In this document: positions 40,893 through 49,803 of the stretch, piece by piece
How the letters are laid out: every line of letters begins with the position of its first letter
Position numbering within the stretch: position 1 is the stretch's first letter
Assembly (NCBI GenBank): GCA_001586965.3
Contig: LUCW03000005.1
Span: 69,501-133,500, forward strand
Origin: Sphaeroforma sirkka
Lineage: Eukaryota; Opisthokonta; Ichthyosporea; Ichthyophonida
Length of the DNA stretch: 64,000 nucleotides
Direction: 5' to 3'
Position numbers and translations under genes: made by a program
Notes under the pieces: model-generated
The model's input: the letters and a program-made list of their open reading frames with translations, nothing else
What the model was told of the DNA's origin: nothing
Databases searched by the model: none

Positions 40893-41696
40893 ATGTCGAC
40901 CTTCAGCCTCATGACCTTCAACGTCCAGGCCTTCGAGAGCTCGCCGCCCTCCGCCGTCGCGCGCTTCATCGACGAGACTATTGCCAAGGTCGGCCACCTC
41001 GACGTCATTGCCGTCCAGGAGAACATTGTCACCCACCGCGGCGACTCCCACCTCCAGCTCGCCGGCTACACGCCCCACACTGCTCGCGCCGAGCGCTACT
41101 GCGCTCACTACCTCGGCAACACAACCTTTGTCCACCACACCGGCACAAGCGAGCTGCTCGGCGTGCTCCCCACAAAGTTTGGTTCCGTGGATCGCTCCGC
41201 TGTCGTCGTCCAGTACAACGGCCTCCGTATCGCAAATGCGCACCTTACCGGCGGGCGCTTTGACGACCGCGGCTTTGATCGCTACGTCGACGCCAAGTCC
41301 CGTGAGATCCATAGTATTGTTTCCCAGTACGACCCCGACCTCATAGTCGGCGACTTTAACGCCGACACGGCACAGCACGCGGACCGTGTTGGCCAGGCGC
41401 TCGTGTCCGGCTACGCCAGTCTGCCGCAATCCACCAGGGCCGCGTTCCGCTCATACTATGGCGATGTGCATACCCGGCTCCGGGAGTGGGGCTACCGGAC
41501 ATGCAACCCCGCCGCGCCGCCGTACCAGACGTCCGTGTACGGCGGCACGGTAGACTGGATCTACCAGAGAGGGGTCACCTTCCTCGATGGCCACCCAGCG
41601 ACTTTCTGCGTTGATGCGATCGGCCCGCGGGTCAGCGACCACAATGCCGTTGTCGCCCGCTGGACTATACTCCCGGCACCTAGATGTCGTCCTTGA
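40893..41696 (+). CDS. EEP-superfamily nuclease/phosphatase (copy 2)
   Basis: The 267 residues are ~85-90% identical by eye to the 890-1660 protein, with the same motifs: MTFNVQAF, VQENIVTH, HLTGGRFDDRG, GDFNADTAQHAD, DWIYQ and SDHNAVVARW. The C-terminus is longer (ILPAPRCRP) and overlaps the end of the convergent gene by 17 bases, so the two ends constrain each other. Upstream A/T repeat and (AC)n match copy 1. Metal-dependent phosphoesterase; substrate unknown. Confidence 0.8.
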   Translation: MSTFSLMTFNVQAFESSPPSAVARFIDETIAKVGHLDVIAVQENIVTHRGDSHLQLAGYTPHTARAERYCAHYLGNTTFVHHTGTSELLGVLPTKFGSVDRSAVVVQYNGLRIANAHLTGGRFDDRGFDRYVDAKSREIHSIVSQYDPDLIVGDFNADTAQHADRVGQALVSGYASLPQSTRAAFRSYYGDVHTRLREWGYRTCNPAAPPYQTSVYGGTVDWIYQRGVTFLDGHPATFCVDAIGPRVSDHNAVVARWTILPAPRCRP

Positions 41697-42795
41697 ACTT
41701 GTAGCCGGAAAGGGCATTGGGGTCGTACGTCTCCAGATCACGCCAAACCACCTTGTACGGCCTTTGAACGGCAATGTACATCTTGCCGTTCACGCCCTTT
41801 CTCTTGCTTCCAATGCACGTACGTGCAATGTATGGTGGTAGCCCCGTCTTGGTCCGTGTCTCGCGTACCAGACAGTTATTGCCTTCGGTTCGGGGCAGCG
41901 GCGGTGCCCCCGAAGCCGTCTTTGTTCGCTTACTGGGTATCCGTTCGCCTCTGAAATTGGAGCCCTTGGGTGGGATCATTTGTGTTGGTCTTTTTGAATT
42001 ACGGGCCTGGTCGCCAATGAATGTCGTCCCCATCGAATTCCCTCGACTGAGCTGTGGCTGCTGCCTTGTCTGCTGTGGCTCCTGCCACGTCTGCTGTGGC
42101 TGCTGTGGTCTCTGCTTTGCCCGAGGAGGCTTCGTCTGTATCCCCTTCAACTTCAGCTCTGCCGCCTTTGAAATTTTCCTCGCATTGTTCAGCCACTTCA
42201 GCTGCTCTTTCTCCTGCTTGGTTAGCTTCCTGATCTTCTTCGCCTCTATCAGCATATTCCGCTGCTGTCTATCCTGCGCTGTCCACCCATCTCGCGCCTG
42301 CAGCAGCTGATTCCGATACGCCTGCATCTCCCTACCCAGCTGCCGCGACCTCTCTGAGGGTCGCCTTTCCAGCTGCTGCGGCTGCTGCGGCTGCGACCTC
42401 TCTGGCGACCACTCACCCAGCTGCTGCGACCTCTCTGACGGCCGCCTCTCCAGCTGCTGCGGCCACACCTTCGACTTCTTCTTCTTCTTTTGTCGTGAAC
42501 TTGTCACTCCTTGAACCGCCTCGTCAGAATATGATCCAGATGCACTTCCATCACTCGTATCCGAACTATCGCTTCGTTGATAGACTGATTGTACAGGCAA
42601 CCCGTTTCCAGAATTTACTCTAGGGGTAGGCTTCAAATGATTATAATCCGTGTTTTCCGCATTGCCCATAACATCAAGAAAATTTCTTGGTTGTACATCC
42701 ATACTGTCCCCATTTGTCCAGGCTCGAGACGTGTACCGGGGCGCCTCGTAGTAGTCCGAGTCCGAGTTCGAGCTAATGCTCAGATCAGATAACAT
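41680..42795 (-). CDS. Gln-rich repeat protein with conserved C-terminal domain
   Basis: This 371-residue protein has an acidic Ser-rich N-terminus, then Arg/Gln/Ser repeats (QQLERRPSERSQQLG) at residues ~105-150, a basic helical region (IRKLTKQEKEQLKWLNNARK), a QQPQQTWQEPQQTRQQPQ tract, and the C-terminal ~75-residue domain shared with the 1736-2281 gene (TKTGLPPYIARTCIGSK, NGKMYIAVQRPYKVVWRDLE). Probably largely disordered with one folded tail; could be a DNA-packaging or tegument-like protein, but that is speculation. It forms the convergent partner of the EEP gene in both cassette copies. Confidence 0.58.
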   Translation of the reverse strand: MLSDLSISSNSDSDYYEAPRYTSRAWTNGDSMDVQPRNFLDVMGNAENTDYNHLKPTPRVNSGNGLPVQSVYQRSDSSDTSDGSASGSYSDEAVQGVTSSRQKKKKKSKVWPQQLERRPSERSQQLGEWSPERSQPQQPQQLERRPSERSRQLGREMQAYRNQLLQARDGWTAQDRQQRNMLIEAKKIRKLTKQEKEQLKWLNNARKISKAAELKLKGIQTKPPRAKQRPQQPQQTWQEPQQTRQQPQLSRGNSMGTTFIGDQARNSKRPTQMIPPKGSNFRGERIPSKRTKTASGAPPLPRTEGNNCLVRETRTKTGLPPYIARTCIGSKRKGVNGKMYIAVQRPYKVVWRDLETYDPNALSGYKFKDDI

Positions 42796-42892
42796 AATAA
42801 AGTTTTTTTTTCCTAGTGTTTATGTTTTTGGTATCCGTGTTTTAATTACATCATATAATATTTATTTTTGCTTTTTTTTTCTGTTTAGAACA

Positions 42893-43603
42893 CTACACCA
42901 GATTTCCCGTGAATGTCACACTCGACAGATTCTTGGCAAACTGTTCGTCGTACGCGCACACAATGTCCCACTTGCCTCCCGTCCCCAGCCGGAACCCATA
43001 CACCCGCCCCACAATGTCCACCAGGCGCTCGCTGGCCCCCACGTCCGCCGGCAGCCCCCGCAGCAGCCTCTCGAAGCACACCAGCGTCCGCACATGCCCC
43101 TTGCGGTCCTTGTCGTACCGGTCCCGCGCAAAGCTCTGTCGGTACACGTGCGCCAGCATCCGCGCAAACAGGTCCTCCAGCTCGCTGTAGTACCGTCCGT
43201 ACAGCACATTCTGCCACTTGCGAGACCCGTACTGCTCGTTGTAGTGTCGAAAGAACGTTTCCCGGTCGTCCCAGCTGTCGTACAGCGACACCAGCGTCGC
43301 GTGCCGCGCCAGCAGCGCACTCAGCAGCAGCGTGTGCATCGGCACACAGATCAGCGGCAGCGTGTTTAGCGACAGCAGCGGCTGCAGCAGCGGCGGGTGC
43401 CCACACAACTTGCACACCAGCGGCGAGCTCATCGACCCCCGCAGCCGGTTGACCAGGCACAGCGTGCACGTCACAAACTCGCACTCGGTGCACGCCACCG
43501 TGTCGCCCCGCGTGTTCTCGCACAGCCCACAGGCCACGGCGGCGGCCCCGGCGCCCGGTCCCCGGTCCCCAATCTTGGTCCGCTTGGCGGGTCGCAGCGA
43601 CAT
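42893..43603 (-). CDS. Zinc-finger protein (divergent RING-like N-terminus)
   Basis: In this 236-residue protein the N-terminal ~75 residues have four Cys pairs in RING/PHD spacing (CGLCENTRGDTVACTECEFV, then CTLC and CKLCG), after a basic start (MSLRPAKRTKIGDR). The rest is helical, with no recognised domain (HTLLLSALLARHATLVSLYD, SRKWQNVLYGRYYSELEDLF). Could be another ubiquitin-pathway or transcription protein. Not an obvious paralogue of RING proteins A-C. Confidence 0.58.
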   Translation of the reverse strand: MSLRPAKRTKIGDRGPGAGAAAVACGLCENTRGDTVACTECEFVTCTLCLVNRLRGSMSSPLVCKLCGHPPLLQPLLSLNTLPLICVPMHTLLLSALLARHATLVSLYDSWDDRETFFRHYNEQYGSRKWQNVLYGRYYSELEDLFARMLAHVYRQSFARDRYDKDRKGHVRTLVCFERLLRGLPADVGASERLVDIVGRVYGFRLGTGGKWDIVCAYDEQFAKNLSSVTFTGNLV

Positions 43604-43826
43604 TCTACTCGTCTACTCGTCTACTCGAAAGGGCGGTTTGTTCAAAAACCACCGGAAATGAAAAAAGTGATCATCCCTCCAAACTCTCGTCTGCTATTTA
43701 TACTACTTTTCCCCTTCTGCTATCCCGCTTCTCCCGAAAACCGAATTTTCATCACCTGTACCCCTTGGCGTTCTCCGGGCACAACACTACTCTCTGTATA
43801 CCAAAAACAAAAAAAAAAAACAAACC

Positions 43827-44150
43827 ATGTCCGACCAAGACCTCGCCACCGCCCTGGCCCAGTGCCACCTCGACATTGTCGCCGCCCTCGGCATCGAACC
43901 GTGCCCGCCAACCTACGAGTCGTACATGCTCGACAGCGCCATTGCCGATGCCAAGCTTGCCTTTGACCTTATCCTGGCCGAGGACAGCGACGGCATGCAG
44001 ATCCTGGCCGACTACCACGCACAGAGCGCCGCCACCAAGTACCGAGCCATCATGGAGGGGGCGGGCGTTGCCGACGACACCGGCTTTGTCGCCGCCCTCG
44101 GCGAGGGTGTCTTGGTGGCGCTCTCGTTTGTGAGCAACAAGATTGACTAG
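43827..44150 (+). CDS. Unrecognised 107-residue helical protein
   Basis: An acidic, helical small protein (LATALAQCHLDIVAALGIEP, DSAIADAKLAFDLILAED) with no membrane segment or known motif. A purine-rich leader precedes the ATG. It sits upstream of the XPG-like gene on the same strand and may be transcribed with it. Confidence 0.58.
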   Translation: MSDQDLATALAQCHLDIVAALGIEPCPPTYESYMLDSAIADAKLAFDLILAEDSDGMQILADYHAQSAATKYRAIMEGAGVADDTGFVAALGEGVLVALSFVSNKID

Positions 44151-44233
44151 AACAAAAAAAATCAAATCGAGTAAATTCTCTTTGCTTGTGACTAGAGTGA
44201 GTGATGTATAAAATTGTAGAAAAAAAAAAAAAG

Positions 44234-45007
44234 ATGGGCGTCAACGGCCTCTCGCGCTTCATCACCGCCCACGGGCTCAAGACCCCCCATCCTCTGGAGG
44301 CCTTTGCCGGCACCGCCGTGGCCATTGACACGAACCACCTGTGCATGCGCTACAAGCGTGCCTCCGGCCGGTACTGGAAGTGGAACATTAAACGCATCGA
44401 CAGACTGTTCCAGGAAAACGACATCAAGGCCATCTACGTGATCGATTCGCGCCACAACCCCGACAAGGGTGCCCACCGAGCCGCCACCAGCCCGACCAGC
44501 GACCCCGACGAGCCCGGCAAGCCCGGCAAGCCCAAGAAGACCAAGAAGGCCCGCAAGCCCAAGGCGAGGCCCGCGTACACGTTTGTCCGGACGCTCGTCG
44601 GCCGCACCCGCTTCGTGGTCGCGCCGGCCGAGGCCGAGGCCCACTGCGCCACCCTGCAGCGAGCAGGCATAGTCGACCACGTCATGAGCGGCGACAGCGA
44701 CATCTACGCGCTCGGCTGCGGCTCCGTGCTCAACGACATTTCCTGCAAGGGCGACACCGCCACCGTCAACCAGGTCCTGCTCCCCTCTCTGCTCGCCGCG
44801 GCCGGCGGCCTCACGCGGGACCAGTTCCGCGACGTGTGCGTCTTGTCAGGCACCGACTTTGATGCCGGCCTGCCCCGCACGGCCATCGTCAAGGCCATCA
44901 AGCTCGTCCAGACCCACTCCGACATCCACGCGGTGCTTGCCCAGTACTCGGACGCCAACATGGTGAAGCGCATCCTCGATGCCAGGAAGCACTTTGACCT
45001 CGCCTAA
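44234..45007 (+). CDS. FEN1/XPG-family structure-specific nuclease
   Basis: The 257 residues cover the three hallmarks. The N region starts MGVNGLSRFI with the metal-binding Asp at ~32 (VAIDTNHLCMRYKRA). The I region (~residues 125-165) has FVVAPAEAEAHCATLQRAG and VMSGDSDIYALG. A helix-hairpin-helix-like part (LTRDQFRDVCVLSGTDFDAG) ends the domain. A Lys/Pro-rich insert (KPGKPKKTKKARKPK) separates the N and I regions where the helical arch lies. It would remove DNA flaps in viral replication or repair. It is shorter than cellular FEN1 (~380 residues) and lacks an obvious PCNA-binding tail. The start at 44234 is set by the family's MG start. Confidence 0.87.
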   Translation: MGVNGLSRFITAHGLKTPHPLEAFAGTAVAIDTNHLCMRYKRASGRYWKWNIKRIDRLFQENDIKAIYVIDSRHNPDKGAHRAATSPTSDPDEPGKPGKPKKTKKARKPKARPAYTFVRTLVGRTRFVVAPAEAEAHCATLQRAGIVDHVMSGDSDIYALGCGSVLNDISCKGDTATVNQVLLPSLLAAAGGLTRDQFRDVCVLSGTDFDAGLPRTAIVKAIKLVQTHSDIHAVLAQYSDANMVKRILDARKHFDLA

Positions 45008-45083
45008 AATTTTATTAAAAATTTATATATCTAAATCAATAAAATAAGAAAAATTTAATAAAAAAAAAATTTAAAAAAAAAAA

Positions 45084-46364
45084 ATGAACGACCCTATTTA
45101 CTATGCGAACGAGACCCTCACCGGCGAGACCGTCCCAGCCCTCAAAACCTGTGTCGGCCGTCTCGTCGTCAATGTGCTGGGCAAGCGCTACATGTTTGCC
45201 AACATTGACAACTGCGGCATGTTTATCCCGTTCGACGCCGCCAGTGCCAGTGGCCGGGTCCGCTTCTTCAGGACCAGGAACCCGCGCAACATGTCGCTGC
45301 AGCACATGGTCGCCGGTCAGGTCGAGCATCTCGTCATTGCGCCCGAAGACCAGAAGTTCCGCTTTGCCCCGACCGCGCCCACCGATTTCTCCAACGTCTT
45401 TGTCGTAACCCCGCTCACCTATGGGCAGAGCATTGTCAACATGACCATCCGCAAGGGCTCCCACTACCTCGGGCACGGCATCCCCGACGACAACGGCTAC
45501 ATGCGAGCCACCCTTACCCCAGACAAGCCCGACATGGAAATCTTCCTCCTCGTCGAGAGCATCGGCGCCATGCGCGACACCGGGGTCTACTACAACAAGA
45601 ACTACACCGGCGTTGTCAACAACACCAGCACCGACTGCATTGCCGAGAGGAACAAGTGGATCGCCACCCTGCCACCCCCCAGCATCCACCACGCGCAGGT
45701 CAAGCTCATCCTGGCCACCCCGTATGGCCAGAAGATGTGTCTCACCACCCGGGCGTTCGCCGGCGACAGCACCGCCACCGCCACCGCCGCCGCCGATACC
45801 GTAGGCCGGCTGCACGCTGAGCCGCTCTACTATGCGATGGACGAGCCGTCCACTTTCCTGCTCGAACACGTGGAGAACAGCGAGTTCCGTGTCCAGGGGC
45901 AGGGCGCCCTGGCCGGCAAGTACCTGACCCGGGTCGGCGACAGCTACGACCTTGCCGACGTTGACATGGAGCGGGCATCGCTCCTGCATCTCCGGATGCT
46001 GCACGGCGCCCAGAGCACCGTCATGCTCGACATTACCCACGAGGGCCGGCCCCTCGTCCTGGCCAGGGACAGTCTGGCCGGCTACCTCCTGCAGCAGTCG
46101 CCCGTCGGCACCGAGGCCAACACCGAGTCTATGGCCATGGTTGTCTACGAAGGCCCGAACCTCCCCGAGTCGCCCTACCGCAAGCGCTGCTTCTCGGAGC
46201 TCGACACGCTCATCCAGGTGGCCAAGGTCGAGCGCCGCAACGAGCTCGCCAAGCCCCTGTTTGCCACGCGGTACATTATCTACCTGATTATAGTCGTCCT
46301 CATCCTGATCCTGGGCCGCAACATGCTCTTCAAGCCCAGCACACCCACGCCCAAGCAATCCTAG
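45084..46364 (+). CDS. Tail-anchored protein of unknown family (possible virion membrane protein)
   Basis: This 426-residue protein has a C-terminal membrane helix (YIIYLIIVVLILILGRNMLF, ~393-415) and a short tail. The body is beta-rich with regular segments (VGRLVVNVLGKRYMFANID, QVEHLVIAPEDQKFRF, FLLVESIGAMRDTGVYY, KLILATPYGQKMCL). No signal peptide. The plan (large soluble domain, tail anchor) suits a virion inner-membrane or entry-complex protein, but no family is recognised. It ends overlapping a convergent membrane-protein gene by four bases. Confidence 0.6.
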   Translation: MNDPIYYANETLTGETVPALKTCVGRLVVNVLGKRYMFANIDNCGMFIPFDAASASGRVRFFRTRNPRNMSLQHMVAGQVEHLVIAPEDQKFRFAPTAPTDFSNVFVVTPLTYGQSIVNMTIRKGSHYLGHGIPDDNGYMRATLTPDKPDMEIFLLVESIGAMRDTGVYYNKNYTGVVNNTSTDCIAERNKWIATLPPPSIHHAQVKLILATPYGQKMCLTTRAFAGDSTATATAAADTVGRLHAEPLYYAMDEPSTFLLEHVENSEFRVQGQGALAGKYLTRVGDSYDLADVDMERASLLHLRMLHGAQSTVMLDITHEGRPLVLARDSLAGYLLQQSPVGTEANTESMAMVVYEGPNLPESPYRKRCFSELDTLIQVAKVERRNELAKPLFATRYIIYLIIVVLILILGRNMLFKPSTPTPKQS

Positions 46365-46744
46365 TAGCCTCTGGTGCCCGCGTAGTCGTCCGTCTTGCCC
46401 GTGAAAATCAGAATCACCGTCAGCAGCGCCCCCAGCACACAGGCAATGTACAGGTGCGTCTTCTGCTCGCCGAACTCGGTCCGTGTAACACCGTCGACCT
46501 CAACAGTGGTGGCCCGCGCCGTGACTAGGATTTTCGAGAGCAGGCTTACAGCCGCCCAGCCCAGCAGCACCCAGCGCGGGAAGAAGAAGTAGATTGGCAT
46601 GCTGACAACCAAAAGCGCCGCCGTTGCGACCATCACGGCGATCTTTTTGCCATCCTTGAGCCCTTCACGTCCAAAGACGGTGTATACATCAATAGGAATT
46701 TCAGGCAGCTGCGTGCCGTAGATTGCGAGCCAGTTGTACCCCAT
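46361..46744 (-). CDS. Multi-pass membrane protein, 127 residues
   Basis: Three hydrophobic segments are seen: VMVATAALLVVSMPIYFFF, WVLLGWAAVSLLSKILV and LYIACVLGALLTVILIFTG, joined by short loops, with an N-terminal soluble part (MGYNWLAIYGTQLPEIPIDV). Small three-pass proteins are common in inner membranes of giant-virus virions. Not recognised further. Confidence 0.6.
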   Translation of the reverse strand: MGYNWLAIYGTQLPEIPIDVYTVFGREGLKDGKKIAVMVATAALLVVSMPIYFFFPRWVLLGWAAVSLLSKILVTARATTVEVDGVTRTEFGEQKTHLYIACVLGALLTVILIFTGKTDDYAGTRGY

Positions 46745-46753
46745 GTTTTCATT

Positions 46754-47794
46754 TTATTCACAGGTGCCATATCCTAATAACAAGCAGGTGATTTCCGGCT
46801 TCCTGGCACTGGCCATTGCCGTGCGGCCGTAGGCCCGCGGATCAACCCGGGGGTCGGCCAGCAGCAGCCGCACGATTGGCACGCATCCGACCTCGCATGC
46901 AAGGGACAGCATTGTTCTGGGTCGTCTGGACAACCGTCCGTCCACTGTGGCGCCCGGGAGGCTGATGAGCTGTGTTGGATCGACCCGGGGGTCTGTCAAC
47001 AGGAGTCGCACGACCCGCACGTCCCGGCTTGCGATTGCGCTCTGCAGAACGAGGTTCTCAAAGTCCTCCGGGTTGAAGAGCGGATTGTTCAGCAGGACGC
47101 TCAAGACCCTCACCTGGGCCAACCGTGCCGCCACCGCCATGGCCGTGGACCCACAGGTGGCCATCTCCGGGGACATCAGCGAGGCCCGGATGCAGGGGTC
47201 CTGCAACAGCAGGCGCAGGACGCCGACGTGTCCGTGGCGACACGCCTTGATTAGGGCGAGGCACTGGAACCCGTTGTTGGCCACGCGGTCGTCCAGCAGC
47301 AGCGCCCGCACTATCGCGGCATGGTTGTGCTCCACGGCCTGCACGAGCGCCTCGGTGTTCCGCGGACACGCCTTGAGCGTCTTGCCGGCCAGGATACGCC
47401 GTACGGTCGACGTGTAGTTGTTGGTAGAGGCCACGATCAGCACGGTGCACAGCAGGTCCGACGAGACGAACGGGAAGTGGTGCAGCCTGGAAAAGACGTC
47501 CTCCTGGCCCCGCACAAGGCACTGGATGATGAGCGTCTCGGAGACATGTGCATTGGTCTCCAGCACAAACACCAGAAGCTCCCTATTCCCGGCACTGAAC
47601 AGATAGTCAATGTCGTCGTCCTCGAGCGCGGTCTTGCAGGTCAGCCCAATGTCGTAGGCGTTGCAGTGTTCTGCGGGAACGAGGCGCACCGGGCCTCCGC
47701 GGAGGCTCACGTGCTTGGGCGGCGGCGTGGCCGCGTACTTGGGCGGCTCGCTCGCCTTCCCCAGGAGGCTCTTGAGTACCTTTACAACCTTCAT
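46754..47794 (-). CDS. Ankyrin-repeat protein
   Basis: This is 346 residues from the Met at 47794 (MKVVKVLKSLLGK). From ~residue 70 there are about seven to eight ankyrin-type helical pairs: ALVQAVEHNHAAIVRALLLD, CLALIKACRHGHVGVLRLLL, AMAVAARLAQVRVLSVLLN, SAIASRDVRVVRLLLTDPRV, SLACEVGCVPIVRLLLADPR. Many end in DPRVDP, an internal signature. Ankyrin proteins bind host partners; large viral sets often act with ubiquitin ligases. The gene shares a divergent promoter region with the helicase gene. Confidence 0.8.
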   Translation of the reverse strand: MKVVKVLKSLLGKASEPPKYAATPPPKHVSLRGGPVRLVPAEHCNAYDIGLTCKTALEDDDIDYLFSAGNRELLVFVLETNAHVSETLIIQCLVRGQEDVFSRLHHFPFVSSDLLCTVLIVASTNNYTSTVRRILAGKTLKACPRNTEALVQAVEHNHAAIVRALLLDDRVANNGFQCLALIKACRHGHVGVLRLLLQDPCIRASLMSPEMATCGSTAMAVAARLAQVRVLSVLLNNPLFNPEDFENLVLQSAIASRDVRVVRLLLTDPRVDPTQLISLPGATVDGRLSRRPRTMLSLACEVGCVPIVRLLLADPRVDPRAYGRTAMASARKPEITCLLLGYGTCE

Positions 47795-47874
47795 TTTAAT
47801 TATGTGTTTTATACACGCACATACATGTATAAAAATCGATTTCCTTTTTTTTTTCGCCACTCTACAACACCTCA

Positions 47875-47875
<1 letters not shown>

Positions 47876-47919
<44 letters not shown>

Positions 47920-47921
47920 CA
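47876..47921 (+). promoter_or_regulatory. (AC)n-(AT)n promoter tract of the helicase gene
   Basis: About sixteen AC units run into ATATATATATATAC, which ends one base before the ATG at 47922. The AT run is too near the ATG to be the only TATA box; a TATAAAAA at 47828-47835 is better placed. Confidence 0.5.
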
Positions 47922-49652
47922 ATGAATCTCTTGAACGGGCGCAAGCTATACCCGCACCAACAGCGAGCCGTCGACGAGCTGCTCGGCACCCAGTGTGCGG
48001 CGGGCGTCTACTTCCTCGACGCCCCCACGGGTTGTGGCAAGTCCATCATGTCTGTGGCACTCTGCGCCAGCGCCAGCGCTGGCGGGAGCATTATCACAAC
48101 CACCAAGGTCCTGCAGCGGCAGTACGAGGCCGACTTCCCCGAGGTCGCGCTGCTGATGGGCCGCGGCAACTACCAGTGTGCTCTGGCCCACGAGCACGAG
48201 CCCCTCGAGTACAGCCTCGACGTCGGCGGCGTGACGAAAACGGTCACTGTGCCCGTCGTCAACCCGTGCCCGCTCCACATTCGCCCTGTGTGGACAGACA
48301 AGGGGGGCAAGGTAGTCTACCCAACGGGCCCCCACTACGACGAGTGCGCCTACCCCGAGGCCGTGCGGCGCTTCATGGCCGCCCACGTCACCGTGTCCAA
48401 CTTTGCGCTCCACTCCTTCCGCCCCAAGGAGGCTGACAGCATTGTTATCGACGAGGCCCACGAGCTCGAGTCGGCCATGCGCGACTGGGGCTCGCTGCGA
48501 CGGGCGTTGGACGAGAGGCCCGTGGGGGGCATCTGTTTCCTCGCCAAGCGCATGGCCAGCCGGTCTGCAGCCTGCAGGGCCTTTCTGGACGCGGCCCGCG
48601 AGGTCCAGCCCCTCTCAGAGTGTATGCACGGCGTGGACGCTGACGGGGCCACTGATGCCCCCCTGGCATTCGGCTCGCCCATGTACAACGGGCTGATGCG
48701 TTACCACGCGAGCGTCAAGGCAATGATGGACATGCTCGCCCACGTCCAGGGCGCCCTGGTGAAAGGCAACGAGGACCCGGTCGCGGCGCCGCTGGGAAGG
48801 CTGGAGGCCCTCGACAAGAAGCTCTGCTGGGTCCGGGACGTGCCCCGCAACTACCTGGCGGCTATCGTGTCGCACTACAGCACGGGGCAGGGGGAGCTCG
48901 TGGTCACGCTGCGGAACCTGGCTCCGATCTTCAAGAAGCTGTTTGGCTCCTACAAGCGCGTGTACCTGGTGTCGGCGACCATCGTGAACCCCGCCACGCT
49001 GTGCGCCGTGCTGGGTATCCGATATTCGGACACACACTCCGTGCAGATGGAGTCGCAGTTCCCGGCGGCCAACCACACGATCCGCGACATCAGCAACAAC
49101 ATCCAGGTCCTGGCCCGCACGCTGCACGACCAGGTCAGGGACTGGCAGGCCGGCCTGATTGACATGATCCTCGACAAACACGCTGGCCAGAGGGGGCTGA
49201 TCATGACGGCCTCGCACGAGCACGCCGAGCTCATAGTGCGATACACGAAGCCGCACACGCGGCGCCGCATGCTGCTGGTTAAGTCAAACCTAGTCCCCGT
49301 CCAGTGTGCGCTGGAGTTGGCGGCCGAGGTGCTAGACATGGTGTTTGTGTCGAGCTCAATGCACACGGGGGTGGACCTGCCCGGTGCACTGTCGGAGTTC
49401 CAGATCGTCACCAAGATCCCGAGGCTGTCGCCACACGATCCGATCGTGAGGTACAACAAGGCGCGGTTCGGAGACTGGTACGACGACCAGGCGGCGATGG
49501 GGGTGATTCAAAGACTCGGCAGGAGTGTGAGGACGAAGACGGACGTTGTACATTCCTACTTCCTGGACCGGCTGACGGGCCCTATTTTGGGGCGCTTGCC
49601 GAAATCAATGGCGGTGAGCTTTGGCGCAATTGACGATATCCCCGTGAAATAA
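47922..49652 (+). CDS. XPD/DinG-type superfamily 2 DNA helicase
   Basis: The 576 residues have a Walker A motif DAPTGCGKS (33-41), a DEAH box in VIDEAHELE (~175), and a set of cysteines (NYQC, NPCPLH, DECAYPE) between motifs I and II that could hold the 4Fe-4S cluster of XPD-type helicases. C-terminal motifs include YLVSATIVNP, MVFVSSSMHTGVDLPG and the motif VI form GVIQRLGRSVR. Such enzymes unwind DNA 5' to 3'. The start at 47922 (MNLLNGRKLYPHQQRAVDEL) gives the usual Q-motif spacing. Probable role in replication, repair or late transcription. A duplicated piece of its 3' end lies at 53319-53362. Confidence 0.87.
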   Translation: MNLLNGRKLYPHQQRAVDELLGTQCAAGVYFLDAPTGCGKSIMSVALCASASAGGSIITTTKVLQRQYEADFPEVALLMGRGNYQCALAHEHEPLEYSLDVGGVTKTVTVPVVNPCPLHIRPVWTDKGGKVVYPTGPHYDECAYPEAVRRFMAAHVTVSNFALHSFRPKEADSIVIDEAHELESAMRDWGSLRRALDERPVGGICFLAKRMASRSAACRAFLDAAREVQPLSECMHGVDADGATDAPLAFGSPMYNGLMRYHASVKAMMDMLAHVQGALVKGNEDPVAAPLGRLEALDKKLCWVRDVPRNYLAAIVSHYSTGQGELVVTLRNLAPIFKKLFGSYKRVYLVSATIVNPATLCAVLGIRYSDTHSVQMESQFPAANHTIRDISNNIQVLARTLHDQVRDWQAGLIDMILDKHAGQRGLIMTASHEHAELIVRYTKPHTRRRMLLVKSNLVPVQCALELAAEVLDMVFVSSSMHTGVDLPGALSEFQIVTKIPRLSPHDPIVRYNKARFGDWYDDQAAMGVIQRLGRSVRTKTDVVHSYFLDRLTGPILGRLPKSMAVSFGAIDDIPVK

Positions 49653-49803
49653 AAACCTGTTTTTTTCAAAAATCACGCTTCAAAAACTTGGCCCAAAAAC
49701 TGGATTTCAAATTTCAAATTTCAAATTTCATGTTTCAAACATCACGCTTCAAAAACTTGGCCCAAAAACTGGATTTCAAATTTCATGTTTCAAAAACTAG
49801 AAC
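49653..49803. repeat. A/T-rich dispersed repeat block
   Basis: Copies of TCACGCTTCAAAAACTTGGC with CCAAAAACTGGATTTC and CAAATTTCAAATTT units between two convergent genes. Confidence 0.85.

Noticed and set aside
45036-46358. 440-codon minus-strand frame opposite the tail-anchored protein
   Set aside because: Antisense shadow; the plus frame has a membrane anchor, good start context and natural composition.
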